Assembly: GCF_021372645.1 (NCBI RefSeq)
Contig: NZ_JAJFUC010000015.1
Span: forward strand, 1-64,000
Direction: 5' to 3'
Origin: Clostridium sp.
GTDB lineage: Bacteria; Bacillota; Clostridia; Clostridiales; Clostridiaceae
Length of the DNA stretch: 64,000 nt
The position numbers and the translations under genes were made by a program. Under the pieces are notes generated by a model, which did no database searches, was not told where the DNA came from, and saw only the letters and a program-made list of their open reading frames with translations. Of the stretch, positions 33,601 to 45,900 are shown in pieces (the stretch's first letter is position 1; every line of letters starts with the position of its first letter).

Positions 33601-36600
33601 CCACTTCTATCTGTTTCATTATCCCAATTATCAATTGCAGTAATTTTATATCTATGTTTTGATATTACATCTGTGTTGGGTGTATTATCTGTATAGAATA
33701 ATTCAGAAGTTATTCCTAATACTACTTCATTAGTTCCATTTTCATCATATTGATAAACTTTATATGAAACAACCGAAGTATCAATTTGCCCATCTAATTT
33801 AGAGGGTTCCCAACCTATTGTGATTGAACCAATATTAGATTTATCAAAATTAACCACAGGTGCATTAGGTGGAGTAGTATCAATTGCTTGTACTGCCAAT
33901 CCTCCTGATGGAATATCTAAAGCAGTAGAAATCATTCCTGAATTATCAATACAAAAAACTTGATAATAATAATATTTATTTTTTTCTAAATAAGAATCAA
34001 TAAATTTATGTTGCTGTTGAACTCCACCAATAGCAAAAATATGATTTATTAATCCTACTTCTTTTCCTCCATCATCATCTACTCTTGTACTGGTAGTGCA
34101 TCTATGCCTTACAATTCTATATTGTTTAGCATCTACTGAAGTAGAACCAAGAAATGTTATTGTTATTCTGCCATTATTATCCGAAACATATCCACTATCA
34201 AGAATTGAAGGTACAATTGGTGGATTATTGTCTGCTGGTTGAAATGCTGAGCCAGAACCAGATATATAAGCGCTAGATACATTTCCTACAACATCTATAG
34301 AATAAACTCTATAATATCTTGTGTTAGTATTTGTTCTACCAAAATCAGTATAAATAGAAGAAAATGAATAAACTGTTGTGGGACTAGCAAAATCAACAGT
34401 ATCACTTATTAATATCTTATACTTTAAAATATCTTTATCTGTTGGTGTATCCCAACTTAAATCAATTCTACCCCAACCGCCTGTAATACTTAAATTAGTT
34501 GGTGGACTAGGCAACACATTGTCTACTGCCTGTAAATGAGAAGGAGTAGGTATAAATTTATCACATTCATTTCCTTGAAAATCAATTGCAGTAACCCAAT
34601 AATAATAATCTGTCCCACATACTGTTGTATCATCAATATATTCTAATATACTAGGACATTTATCATAAGAAATAGTAATACTTTTTATTAATATTGATGT
34701 AGCAGAATCATTGGTAGTATTTCTCCAAATATTAAACCCTGTTAAATCTATATCTGTTGGTTTTGTAATGCTTATTTTAATATCACCATTAGTTTGACTA
34801 TTAATTGTTACAGCAGATAATGTAACTGTAGTTAAAGTAGGAGCAATATCATCAATTTGTACGGCATTTATTGCTTTGCTTGCTACTTCACTTGCACTTT
34901 CCCCTCCAATATTAGCAGTATAATTTGGAGTGGCAGGAGTAATATTTATCCATTTTACTGTTTCTGTGTTTATAGTTTGAATTTGACCAATCTCTAATCC
35001 ATTTTCAGTTCTTCTAGCAGAAGCAATACCAAAACTAAAAGTATCTGATGGACTAACACCTTCAAAAATATAATAACTTGATGCAGAAGTATTTACATTA
35101 ACTGGTACACAAGTATCCGTATATACAGGAGTTTGATTTGCTTTACACCAGAAAACTAATAGCATATCTGCTTGTAACTCACCTTGAATATATTGGTTCC
35201 ATTGAAGTTTTATATTACGTGTCCCATTTGAGTTTTCAGTTATTTGTATTCCTGAAGGAATAGGATTATTTGTTGGTACTCCTGTAGTACGATATTTTAA
35301 TGTACCCCCTAAAGCAGTTTGTGCATTTCCTTCTGCTGTATCTGCTGTATCTTGTGCATTGTCTGCTAAATTTTTTGCTACTTCTGAAATTTTTGCTAAT
35401 AGAGTAGTTTTTTTGTCATAATAATTTCTAAAATTAGTTCTAAAATCATCTCCGACTATAGTAATTGTTGTAGTTAAATCTAATAGAAGGGGAGTGATAT
35501 AACTATTTAAAACATTATAAGAACTATCATAATTGATTTTTTCAGTGGTGATACTATAAATATCTGCTTGTGAATCTATAGTTGTTTTTTCATTTTGAAT
35601 AATAATCCATTCTTTTAATGTATCTTGCTTTTCAGAAGGAGTTAATTTATTATCATTAGCAATATCCGCAAGTTTCTGAATGGCTTCATTAGCAGTAGTA
35701 TCATCAGTATATTTAGTTGCTAATTCCCAATCAGTTTCGACATATGATTGTCCTTGTGTTTTAGAAACTATACATTTCTTTAAATCACCTTTAGAATCAT
35801 CTGCGTTTGTAATCGTCCATAAATCACCTTTATCATAAGGTGGAGTAGGGGTACTTGGTAATTTATTATAAAATACTCTACGTTTACTATCTGCTGTATC
35901 TTGTGCTTTTTGAGCATTAGCAAGAGCCTTTACCACATCAGTATCTTCAATTCTTTTCCATTGATATACTGAATCTATTAGAGCAAATCTATACCCATAT
36001 CCAGTCGTAGAATTATAAAATAAGTCTCCTAAATGATTATTTTTTAGAGTGTCTGTTGTCCAATCACTTGCAGGAAGATTTAATAACGTAGGTTCATAAT
36101 CATAAAACCATGTAGTAATACTGCCATCAATTTGAGATTGTAAATTACTTATATCTTCGTTATAAACTATGGTTACAAAATTATTTAATTCAGCAATTGC
36201 GTCTTGTTTTGCTTTATCTGTTATTGCATTAAGCAATAATATCTTTGCATCATAGTAATCTTTAAATTTTGTTCTAAAAGTATCTGCAACAATATCACTT
36301 GTTACTGTTAAATCAGCAAGTAAAGGAGTGATATAATCGTTTAATGCAATATATTTATTATCATAATCAACTTTACTTACTCCATAAGTACCAGCTTGCG
36401 AATCCATTGTAGATTTTTCTGAGGTTATAATATCCCATTCTTTTTTAATTAATTGCTTTTCATTAGGTGTAAATCTGCTATCTGAAACAATATCATTCAA
36501 TAGATTCTTTGAATTTTCTATATCTTGAATTACTGTACTTACTTGTGAATTACCAATAGTAGCTTCATCATCAATCTTTCCTAAAAATACTGGTTCATCT

Positions 36601-39143
36601 GCTGGATGATATGGATTTTCAGTAGATACAACGGATTTGACTATATCAGAATATAAAACACCTTCAGAATTAATATCTTTATCTACTTTCCTATATGCTT
36701 GAATACCAAAAGTATAATATTTATCAACAGAAACACCATAAATAACATAAGAACGTTTATCTAACTTTATATTATAAATTTGTTCTTTAGCAACACTAGA
36801 ACCAAAAATATAAGGTTCATTGATAGATAAAGATCTAATATAAACTATGAATCCATCAATATTATATTCAAGATTAATATTTGTATCTAGTTTTTGTGGA
36901 TTAAAACTCCATCTAAATCCAATATCACATGAACCATCTGTATTTAAAGTATGGTCAATTGCAGTTCCATCTACAGCAATTATAGGATTTGCTGGAAGTG
37001 TACTAATTCTGTCATTCCGTACATTAAAATTAGTAGCAACATCATTCCAATTTATTTTATTCTTATTTAGTTGTTCAGTAGTTTCCATTGATTGATATAA
37101 TTTTAATCCTATTTTCTCTTCTTCGGTTAAAACCTTATAAATATTAGATATAACTAAATCAACATCACCAGTTTCATAATTAAATTCAACTTGTGTAATA
37201 ATTGCTTTAGCATTTAGATTAAAATTATCATGTCGAATAGTAACTGTATCTGCTAAATTCAATTTATCCCAATCAAATTGACATTCAACACATTGAAGAA
37301 AATTCTCAATACTAATTTTTATTTCAGTTTTAATTTCATTTCTTAATTGAAATTCATCTATTCCTGCTTCATATAAATCTATTTCATTATCATAGTTATC
37401 ATTAGACCAAGTTTCTTCAATAATAAAAGGAGTTAATTCAATTAGTTCATCCTGAGTAAAATTATTTTCCCTAGATACTACATTTTTTAAATTAGTAATA
37501 GCAGTATCAAGATTTGTAATTTCAGTTTCAATTGCTTCTAATTCAAGGTTTTTATTAGTAATCTGAGTTTCTTTATTATAAATATTATATTTTTCAATTA
37601 AATCACTTTCATTTCCAGAAGCAATAAATTCATCATGAGAAATAGCAACACAAACTAATTGAACATTTATATTTGTGCCAATACCTGTAAAATCAATATG
37701 AGTAGAAACAGAACTACTTATTTTACCTAAAACTGCCCATGTATCTGCTATTAATATTTTTTGTACGTCATCCAACGATACAGTTAAATTTGTTATAGAT
37801 GATACCTTACACATTATCGTATAATATAAAATACTATTTAATTCTATAGTTTTTGTTATAGGAGAATTATTATAAATAATATCATAAGAAGTATAAGTAT
37901 TATTTTCTTGTTGTCTTCCTATAATATCTAATATTAAAATTCTATCAGTTTCTAAATCAGTTAATTCATTACTTATTGTATCTTTTTCTAATTGTTTATC
38001 AGACTTTGAGAATAATAACTTTCTAAAAGTTTCATCTTTATATAAATAAATTGTATTGCCGCTTGCTTGCCCTGTTATTGATTCAACTGTAATATTATCA
38101 ACATCAACTACAATTACTTTTCTATATTCATTATTACAAGTCTTATTTAATATATAATCACCATTTACTAACCCATGAGAGGGAATAGTGATATTAGTAG
38201 TAGTTGTACCTGTCTGAGTAATAACTTGTGTACCTTTTTTAGTATTTAAAAGATTTTGATAATCTAATATTTTACCAGCAAGATTATCACTCATATAATA
38301 ACTTGATTTAACTACATTTCCAATCTCATCTTCTTCATATGGATATAAAAAATGAGAATAATCAAAAATAAAATCTTCCATTGTTGGATTGACTGAATTA
38401 ATGGTCAATCCGTCTTTACCTTTTAGTTTAAAATGAGTACAAAATTCTTCAGGATTTTCCGTATAATCTAAAGATGTTAAATATTTATTTGTATTAAAAT
38501 GTAACCCTCTGTCTGTACCTAAAGAATTACCTGTACCTAAATCATCTTTTTTATATAATGATATTGTTCTATTAATAGTATTAAAAACAGGAACACAATT
38601 AAATGTTTCGGCAACGTCATTCAAAACAAAATCTAAAACTGATTTATTTGAAACATCAAATTGTCTTTTTAGACTATTAATATAAGGGTCGATATAATCT
38701 ATAGTCCAAAGAGTAGAAGTTAAATTTGCGTTTAAAACCTGAGTAGGAGTTTGAGAACCAATATCTTCTGTAGAATAGGTAATTTTTTTATTTCTAAGTT
38801 CATAAGCCAATGAAAAACATTCAATAGTTTTTTCTTCACCAGTTTCATCATTTAACTTATGATTAGGTGTTTCTATTAAAAACCATTCTTCATAACCATC
38901 TTCTACTAATTGCACTAAATATCTATATCTTATTAAATCAATATAAGGATTTTTAACTAATTCATGGTTTAAATCTATTTGATAGGGAAGTGAAAAAGTT
39001 AACTCAGATATATTTGCTACTGTTATTTTGTGGTTAGTTATAGAAGCAGTTTTTAAGGATGCAATCATTTCACGATTAGGTTTATAAAGATATAATTTTG
39101 GATTTTTTAAAGGTTTTCGTATATTAATATTGTAAAAAGACAA
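30663..39143 (-). CDS. Giant tail hub/fibre protein: prophage-tail domain, FN3 array, beta-helix (2826 aa)
   Basis: The N-terminal ~640 residues resemble tail-associated hub/endopeptidase-tail proteins (LYLYKPNREMIASL..., AYELRNKKITY..., SNKSVLDFVLNDVAETFNCVPVFN, later DTVTIRHDNFNLNAKAIITQVEFNYETGDVDLVISN). An FN3-like unit follows, then two copies of a helical repeat with the pattern SRFTPNEK...EKSTMDSQA...YITPLLADL. At least six fibronectin-type-III units come next (for example NLSITGGWGRIDLSWDTP). The last ~480 residues form an Asn-rich right-handed beta-helix (NNTIYNNEAQGIMFYSSNN) with flanking YVGSTR repeats. TTG start after GGAGGTGAAAAAATAG. It would sit at the tail tip and bind or degrade surface glycans. 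Confidence 0.85.
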   Translation of the reverse strand: MSFYNINIRKPLKNPKLYLYKPNREMIASLKTASITNHKITVANISELTFSLPYQIDLNHELVKNPYIDLIRYRYLVQLVEDGYEEWFLIETPNHKLNDETGEEKTIECFSLAYELRNKKITYSTEDIGSQTPTQVLNANLTSTLWTIDYIDPYINSLKRQFDVSNKSVLDFVLNDVAETFNCVPVFNTINRTISLYKKDDLGTGNSLGTDRGLHFNTNKYLTSLDYTENPEEFCTHFKLKGKDGLTINSVNPTMEDFIFDYSHFLYPYEEDEIGNVVKSSYYMSDNLAGKILDYQNLLNTKKGTQVITQTGTTTTNITIPSHGLVNGDYILNKTCNNEYRKVIVVDVDNITVESITGQASGNTIYLYKDETFRKLLFSKSDKQLEKDTISNELTDLETDRILILDIIGRQQENNTYTSYDIIYNNSPITKTIELNSILYYTIMCKVSSITNLTVSLDDVQKILIADTWAVLGKISSSVSTHIDFTGIGTNINVQLVCVAISHDEFIASGNESDLIEKYNIYNKETQITNKNLELEAIETEITNLDTAITNLKNVVSRENNFTQDELIELTPFIIEETWSNDNYDNEIDLYEAGIDEFQLRNEIKTEIKISIENFLQCVECQFDWDKLNLADTVTIRHDNFNLNAKAIITQVEFNYETGDVDLVISNIYKVLTEEEKIGLKLYQSMETTEQLNKNKINWNDVATNFNVRNDRISTLPANPIIAVDGTAIDHTLNTDGSCDIGFRWSFNPQKLDTNINLEYNIDGFIVYIRSLSINEPYIFGSSVAKEQIYNIKLDKRSYVIYGVSVDKYYTFGIQAYRKVDKDINSEGVLYSDIVKSVVSTENPYHPADEPVFLGKIDDEATIGNSQVSTVIQDIENSKNLLNDIVSDSRFTPNEKQLIKKEWDIITSEKSTMDSQAGTYGVSKVDYDNKYIALNDYITPLLADLTVTSDIVADTFRTKFKDYYDAKILLLNAITDKAKQDAIAELNNFVTIVYNEDISNLQSQIDGSITTWFYDYEPTLLNLPASDWTTDTLKNNHLGDLFYNSTTGYGYRFALIDSVYQWKRIEDTDVVKALANAQKAQDTADSKRRVFYNKLPSTPTPPYDKGDLWTITNADDSKGDLKKCIVSKTQGQSYVETDWELATKYTDDTTANEAIQKLADIANDNKLTPSEKQDTLKEWIIIQNEKTTIDSQADIYSITTEKINYDSSYNVLNSYITPLLLDLTTTITIVGDDFRTNFRNYYDKKTTLLAKISEVAKNLADNAQDTADTAEGNAQTALGGTLKYRTTGVPTNNPIPSGIQITENSNGTRNIKLQWNQYIQGELQADMLLVFWCKANQTPVYTDTCVPVNVNTSASSYYIFEGVSPSDTFSFGIASARRTENGLEIGQIQTINTETVKWINITPATPNYTANIGGESASEVASKAINAVQIDDIAPTLTTVTLSAVTINSQTNGDIKISITKPTDIDLTGFNIWRNTTNDSATSILIKSITISYDKCPSILEYIDDTTVCGTDYYYWVTAIDFQGNECDKFIPTPSHLQAVDNVLPSPPTNLSITGGWGRIDLSWDTPTDKDILKYKILISDTVDFASPTTVYSFSSIYTDFGRTNTNTRYYRVYSIDVVGNVSSAYISGSGSAFQPADNNPPIVPSILDSGYVSDNNGRITITFLGSTSVDAKQYRIVRHRCTTSTRVDDDGGKEVGLINHIFAIGGVQQQHKFIDSYLEKNKYYYYQVFCIDNSGMISTALDIPSGGLAVQAIDTTPPNAPVVNFDKSNIGSITIGWEPSKLDGQIDTSVVSYKVYQYDENGTNEVVLGITSELFYTDNTPNTDVISKHRYKITAIDNWDNETDRSGISFYPTTGYLSSSLPWEVNDTTAPEWDAININPIVETLTDGTIQISWSLLGQSFLTDDQTGVAGYNVWRYEQYQNPLYNKLLIGTVASGNIYKYIDTTTKHETIYYYWITAFDKSGNESSFPGDVGISGTWQQITAINSDNPLPPTNISVTANLGAIDLKWDTSLSNDVYGYIIERTKNINDLINNPWTELYEVNTNNYTEYNVSTIKDEIVYWRYRVKAVDIIGLYSDYLESGKPDTSNYSPCDNTPPSPPNKPVATNENRYDGSIKITWTHDNPPNDLEKYIIYRREDNSSDFGEDVSEYGGSYHAEIFNGYGVTGYATSYAIVIAEVDKDTTEYVDTGLGRGKYYKYSVASVDNQGNSGERSLDSDVCQATDGIAPDVSNLNLTATSGFGAIILTWNEVEGECGETYSIYRKKPTDEMYYKIATVVGSTNNSKAQNTYVDYDPPSDTSVTWLYKMVVVDSWGNYSDDSEIVVGISLDNYEANITKSSTTFIVGVEGSSNNVRQANYIVPEGSTSAQIVINQAINDLPIIMIEAGNLGSNNTISIVELGSNANTIDDFYNGYTINIIDTNNNIQSKMVIDYVGSTRRAILSSSLTSTPTNSYTYNITSPSGTITLLEGKYIISDSIKLCSGVIFQGKGNTIITTNTNGVTLIKNKDSINCDITIENIILDGNNKLSNGGMYLYINRGNINNCKIYNINGNGVEFNKSNNLNIINSNISYCAIHGIHTGTSNSINISIINNKIFNNTRGLWIVNCSNIMINNNTIYNNEAQGIMFYSSNNKNTILNNIIYNSGQSAMYLWCNNCIISGNILTNNCIQIPCTDTTYIDCIYLITGNYNNISNNIIRNDSLPIIHSGIAQTGTNSTIQLATTASSDDDYYTGKCIFITSETGFGQFAEITGYVGSTRQASISTTNENHYWTTIPDNTSVYEIRNGARYAIKSGGTENLFSNNDLLNGWNLAYRLEDIDSTNIWSNNRTA

Positions 39144-39169
39144 CTATTTTTTCACCTCCATATTATTCT

Positions 39170-39946
39170 CTAAAATAATTTATACTGATACTTTAATTGA
39201 ATTTGACATTTACCTAATATTTTCAATCTATTTATTCCTTTTACGCAAGAAAGATAATTTTTATTAAAATCATTGTATCTATAAGTATTAGGAAGATTAG
39301 TTATAATAATTTCTTCTTCATTGTTGATATACAAATCTTCATTTGTTTTCAATCCTGTAAATTTAAACTCTAATCCACCATTTGTTAAATTTATAATTGA
39401 AACATCTCCATCTTCAATAGTTTTAACTAATGATATTTCAGGATATAAAAGTAAATCTTTACTACCTTTATTAATTAATTCAATAATAGTACCATCAGCA
39501 GTATTATTATCTAAATTATAAAGAGGGGATTGATACACAGGACTAAACCCATGATAGGCATTCGTCTCAAACGTAAGTTTTAGATACCCTTGATTTAATC
39601 CATTATGTACAATATCAGATGATTCAGTTATCATAGCATAGTAAATCCTATCAAGGTTTTCACTAAATTGTAATGGTTTATAATATGACTGACATAGCCA
39701 ATCTTTAACTTCATCTAAACTACTATTAGTAAATTCCTCTTTAAAAGCAAAACTAACTAGAATTATTATAGGTTCATAATTTATTTTTTTAAAATAGAAT
39801 TTATTATTATATGATTTAATTTTTTCAATACTACGATTAGCAATAAATGTTTCTTCTAACATTCCACTATCTATATTTACATTCCATAATCCTTGATCTT
39901 CTGACTTAATTCCATCATATATAAAATATAAAGAATCTTTTATCAC
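39170..39946 (-). CDS. Distal tail protein (Dit, SPP1 gp19.1-like)
   Basis: Siphovirus tail-component pattern: GIKSEDQGLWNVNIDSG, then EPIIILVSFAFKE, WLCQSYYKPLQF, IYYAMITESSDI, and GYLKLTFETNAYHGFSPVY in order. A C-terminal beta domain follows. It links the tail tube to the hub and lies, as usual, between tape measure and hub. The frame is open to 39991, but that start lies inside the terminator hairpin. GTG 39946 (or TTG 39952) follows GAGGAG and matches the domain start. Confidence 0.82.
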   Translation of the reverse strand: MIKDSLYFIYDGIKSEDQGLWNVNIDSGMLEETFIANRSIEKIKSYNNKFYFKKINYEPIIILVSFAFKEEFTNSSLDEVKDWLCQSYYKPLQFSENLDRIYYAMITESSDIVHNGLNQGYLKLTFETNAYHGFSPVYQSPLYNLDNNTADGTIIELINKGSKDLLLYPEISLVKTIEDGDVSIINLTNGGLEFKFTGLKTNEDLYINNEEEIIITNLPNTYRYNDFNKNYLSCVKGINRLKILGKCQIQLKYQYKLF

Positions 39947-39964
39947 CTTCAATTCACTCCTCAA

Positions 39965-39990
39965 ATAAATAAGAGGGGTATATCCCCTCA
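39965..39990 (-). terminator. Intrinsic terminator after the tape measure gene
   Basis: Minus-strand GAGGGGATATACCCCTC hairpin followed by TTATTTATTT. Confidence 0.65.
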
Positions 39991-42900
39991 TTATTTACCT
40001 AATTTTTTAATACTTTTATTTATCGCAGAACAAACATAATCTGCTCCTTTTTTATCACCTGTAAGTGATGCAATATTTAAATTTACAACATATGAATTAC
40101 TTATTGAATTATCTCCAGCACCTTCAAAAGCAGGTATTAAATTATTAAAACTAAAACTAGGAATGCTTAATCTAAGATTTTCTAATAATATATCCTTCTT
40201 ATTTTTTAACATTTCAACTACATCTGGAAGATAATCTTTAAGTTTTAACATTGCACTTGTTTGTTTATCATTTAAAACTAATTCTTTTTTATGAAGATAT
40301 GCTAATCCTTCATTATTACCGGTTCCACCACCAGTATCAAATCCAACTGTAGTAGAGGTACTATTAGAAGTATTAGGAGTAGGAGTATAACCATATTGAC
40401 TTAAAAATTCACTAAACGAAACAGGATTAATTTCCATATTACCTAATGATTCAAAAGTTGATTTAATTTTATTAACATAGGTCGTAGTATCAGAATCAAA
40501 ATTAGTAAGATTAGTAATAGTATCTTGATACCAAGCATCAGTTAATTGGTCATAGGTTAAAGTTCCATCTTGTAAAGCAGTTATAATAGTATTCCATTTT
40601 TCGTTCTCAGCATCTTGTGCAATAGTTAATGCTTCTTTTGCTAAATTAATATCATTACTAAAACTATCTTTTTGTTCTTCAAGATTTTGCTTTCTTAATT
40701 CACGATTCCTTTGTAATTGAAAATCTGCAATTTCCTCATCTTTTCCTTTTAATTGTTCAGTTAATTCCGTTCTTTTTGTATTAGCAGAAGCAGAATTATC
40801 GCCAATTAACTTATTTAATTCATCTTGAATTTCATTACGTTCTTTTTGCTTAAAAAGTAAATCTTTATTATAATCTTCTAATTGTTCTTCTTTATCCAAT
40901 AAATCAAGTTTTTGCTCAATAAGTTCATTATTCTTTTCTAATTCTTTGTCTAAATATTCTGATTGTTCATCATAATATTTTTCTGAAACATCTCTTAATT
41001 TTTCAATATTATCTATGATTTCGTTATATCCTAATTCTTTCATGGAATTATTTAAGTCATAGACACTTGAAACTGCATCTTCTAATGTTTCTTTTAATTC
41101 TACAACTTGTTCTGTTGTTAAACCTAAAGAATCAGCGTTAGCAATTTGAGATTTTAAAGAATAAATCTTAACCATAGTTGTTGATATTTGTTGTTGAATA
41201 TTATTGATTTTACCTGCAACATCTTTTTCATCAATTAAAGAACCTACAAAATCTATATCGTCTAGTTTATCATCAAATACTTCTAATGATTGTAAAATAA
41301 CATCAAATTTTGTATTTATGATTGTTTGATTTAATTGATTTAAATTTTCATCTACATCTTCAATTTGTTCATTGTAGTCATTTATTTTGTCATTTAGAAT
41401 TGTCCATTCAGTAGAACCAACTTGATAAATATCTCTTTCAGCAATAGCAATGTTTTTTAAATTAGTTAATGCATCTTTTTGATCTTTGGTAGTGCCTAAT
41501 AGTTGTTCTGTTAAATTGAATTTTTCTTGTAAATCTGTATCTGACAACATATTAAGTTGATGCTGAATATCATCTTCCAAAGCAACACTATCATTTAATC
41601 CATTATTTTGCTTTTCAAGAGCATCAAACTCATAATCAAACTTATCTTTCAAAACTGACTTTAACTTTTTCTCAGCAGACATTAATGAATTGGTTGCTTC
41701 TATAGCTTTTTTTGATGCTTCTGCTATCATATTTGCGGTAACTTTTACTGTATTGTTTTCTTCGTCAATATAATAACTACCTTCAGACATATTAGCAATA
41801 GCAGAATATTTATTGACCGCATTACGTTGAGTGGTTATATTTGAATTTACTTGCCCAAGTAATTTATCATAGAGTCCATTAACATCTTGTGAAACTTCTG
41901 GAATATTAGCAGGTGCAGATATATTTGCTTCATTATTAGAATTATTTGAATTAGAACTATTTGAACTAGTATAATGTTTATCAATTTCTTGCTGGTTTGG
42001 TTCACTACTACCAATATATTTACCTGTGTCTGCCCAATAATATTCAATTGGAGTAGGTTCATCATAATAACCGTATTCTTCTTGAATCCAAAACCATGCC
42101 CAATCTTCTGCTTGTGCCTGTTGATAATATTCTTCCCATAAAGGAGAACCTTTACGATAACTACGATTTTTTAATATATCTTCTGTTTCATCAGCAGGAA
42201 TTACTTGAGTATCTTTAGGCAAATCAACTAACTTAGCACCTTTTTCTTTATGAATATATGGTTCTTTTCCTGGTTCAATAATTAATTCATTATCTTTACC
42301 ATCATCAATTATAGCTAATCCACCAGGATGACCTTTAGTGCCTTTAGCATAGTATTTATTAAATTTATCTACAGAATCTATATATATTGTACCTTGACTA
42401 CTTGTAGGGGTTAAACGTACTCTATAATATCCTGTTCCTTGCCAACCACCTGATTTATCCCAAGGAGATTCCCATGTACCTAAACTAGAAGAAGTATTAT
42501 TATTTTGATTATTAGAAGTATTAGAAGTATTATTATTAACATTAGGAATACTAGGAGTTAAACCGTTTAAAGTAGATATTTTCCCTTGCACTACATTAAT
42601 AATCTTATCCCAATTAGTTCCATAAGTATCAATTAAATCTGTAAAATAACTTTGAGTATTAGTTAAATTATCAGTAAATGAATCAATTGCTTTACCAGTA
42701 ATATCATCATATCCATCATTATTAATATCAACTGTTTTTTGAGTATTTTTGTCTGTTTCTTTAATACGTCTTTCTTCTAATTGTTGAAGTTGTTTTTCTA
42801 ACTCTTTAAGTTTTGCTATTGTTTCTTCTGAAGCATTTTTAGTTTTAGCAAAATCTGAAAGGGTAGTATCAAAAATATGGACTCCATTTATTTGTGCTAC

Positions 42901-45900
42901 CATATTTAAGAAATTATTGAAAAAATCTGTCATTGATTTAGTTTGCTCATCAAACATTGCTCTGGTTTCATCAATCATTTCTTGTTGGTAATTCTTTTGT
43001 GCTTCTATTGAATCTTGATAGAATTGGTTTTGCACATCAATTCCTGCTTGTGATAGATTCTCAATATCTTCATTTTCAGTATTATCAACAACTTCTGTTG
43101 CATAATTAAAAGTCAAATCTACTCCAGTTGGAATACCATCTTGCATCATTTCAATTAGATGTTCAGTTACATCTATTTGATTTGAAAGGGAATCAGTAAT
43201 TTTATCAAAATTACTTTTTATTTTTGCAAGTTGTAATTGTCCTAATTCTTTCGCATATGAAATAGTTTCTTTCTTAGCAGAGAATAAAGCACTTGTGGTA
43301 CTTTTAATTGACTGTGCTAATGCTTGTTCTTGAGTTGAATTTTCAGGAACAGTAGATTGAAGTTTAGATAATTCAGATTGTAATTGAGAAACTAAGTCTT
43401 TATTTGCATTCATTGCTTGTGTTGTTAAATTTATTTTTCCTTCATAATCTGTATCTGAAAGTAAATCCATATTAGATTTAATATTAGATACCATATTACT
43501 ATATGGTTCAATTGATTTATCAAGCATATCGAGATTATTTTGAAAAAGTTTATTTTCATATTCTTTTTGGGCTTGTTGATTTTGTTGAATTGCTTTAGTT
43601 AAATCCCAATACTTAGAGATTAAGGTTTGCATACGTTCAATTGTATTATTATATTCTGTTGTACCGACCTGTTGAGTAGATAGTTCTTGTTTCCGCAAAT
43701 TTATTTCGTCAGTAATTGCAGATTGTTCTTGTTGTTGTAGAGAGATGATTGAAGATAATGTTGTTCCGTATTCTTTTGAAGTATCGTTGTATTTTGAGAG
43801 TGTGTTTTCTGATTGTGTTATTAGGGAGTTGATGGATTCGTATTGTTGATCGTAAGAACTGGTTTTACTGGTTTTAATTTCAGTTAAAAGTTCATCAATA
43901 TTCTCTTGCCAACCCATCCATGACGAACCTAAATCATTTATTTTATCAGTGTATTTATCAAAATCTTCTGTGCCTTCAGCAAAAGCAGAACGTAAAGACC
44001 GCAACCTATCTGCTTCAGAATGTGCCAAATCTTGCTGATTTTTATGAATTTGGATTTGTTTTTCAAGTTCTGAACGATATTGTTCTGATGATTCAGTTAG
44101 TTTAGATTGTAAGTATTCTGATTGTTTTAGTTGCTGGTTTAGAATTTCTATGGAATTGGCATATTTATCTGTCTCGTAAGTGTTCTCTTTGGTTGATGAT
44201 GATGATGGGGATGAACCACCCAAGGGATTGGTGTCACCAATATTATTATTACTATTACTATGAGAAAGCAAAGATTCATACGCTGAACCTATTTGTTCTA
44301 ATGCACCTTTAGTATTTGGATGTGACTTTTTCCATCCTTCTGTAAATAATCTTTCATCTGCTGGATTGCCACCACCAGCTATCCAATCTGCCTTAGATTT
44401 TTCTCTAGCAACAGTATCAAATGCTTGTAGGGCAGTTGCCATATCTTTTATACCAAGTATTACTTTTCCAAATCCAACTAGAATACTAGCTACTTGCATA
44501 TTAATACTAATTCCTAAATTAGCAAATGCTTGAATCATACTTGAAGCTGAATCCCAAGACTGACCCTTTAAATCTTTTAAAGCCCTTTGAAATTTAAATA
44601 TAGCAAGTTTTGCAGATTCGGTAGGAGCTATCATTTGTAATAAACTATCTGCTACTTGCTCATTACCATCTACTGCTTTTAATAAATTAATTCTTAATTC
44701 ATCATATGCCTTACTTAAATCTTCAATATTACCGTTTTCTTTAAAATCTTTTAAAGCTTCAGAATATTTATTAATTTTCTCTACATCAATTTTATCTAAA
44801 AAAGTTAAAAGATTGGCATTAGGATTTATCTTTTTTAATTCATTAAATACTACAATGAGATTACTTTTCAAACCATTACTTAATGAATTAAATTTTTCTT
44901 GTGTATTTAATAATGATAAATTAAGAGCATCATTTTTTTGTGTTAACTTTAGTAATTCTTCCCTTGCAGTTTTTATATTATCAATATATTCTTCAATTTC
45001 AGCATCAAAATTTGTATCTCCACCTTGAGATTTTTTGTATCCAATAGATTGATTAAGTTTCTTTTCTAAATCAATGATTTCTTGTTTTTTCTTTTTTATA
45101 TCATCTGAATATTGATCACTTTTACCACTATACGTTTCTTTAATCTTTTGGTTATCTAATTCCAATTGCTGTTTTTTAAGATTAATATATTCCTGTATTT
45201 GTTGACTATTATTTATAATAGCATTACCTTCATTATCATAGGCAACACCTAATTCCTTACAAGAATTCCCAATTTGATTTTGAATATTAATAAGTTTTTG
45301 CTTTTCTTCTATTGTTTTACTATATTTAGAATTTAAAATATCGTATTGTTTTGCTAAATCTTCTAAATTTTTTACTTCATTTTTATTAGTATTAAATGTT
45401 GTAATAGATTTTTCAAAAGTTTCTTGTGCTTCTTTTGCTTTATCCTTTGCTTTAATAAATAATTCAACTAATAAACCCAATCCAATTATTACTGCTGTAG
45501 GTAAAAATGTTGCAAGAGATACTTTTAAAGCAGTAAAAGATGCTCTTAATGCCGTAGTTTCAAATGCTAACGTAGATTCTCCCAAAGCTAATAATTTGAA
45601 TGAATTTAATAAACCACCAATAACCGATATAAGACTCCCTACCCCTGCTGTTCCAGCTAAAGATTTAAATCCAATTCTTAAAATTCCTAAAGTAGTTGAA
45701 ATCAAACCAGCCTGGATTAAAAATGAACCCATTGAACTATTAACTAATTTATCTAATATTTCCATTAAAGTATTAAACGCATCTATTGCTGATTTTAGTG
45801 TATCTGAACTTAATGCATTTTGCCAAAATCCTTCAATAGAAGTTTTCGCACGATCCATTTTTGCAGCAGTAGATTCTTGATAAATGCCAAATTTTTGTTC

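Noticed and set aside
39946..39991. Upstream start of the distal tail protein at 39991
   Set aside because: That start lies in the terminator hairpin after the tape measure gene and lacks a ribosome site; GTG 39946 fits the family start.
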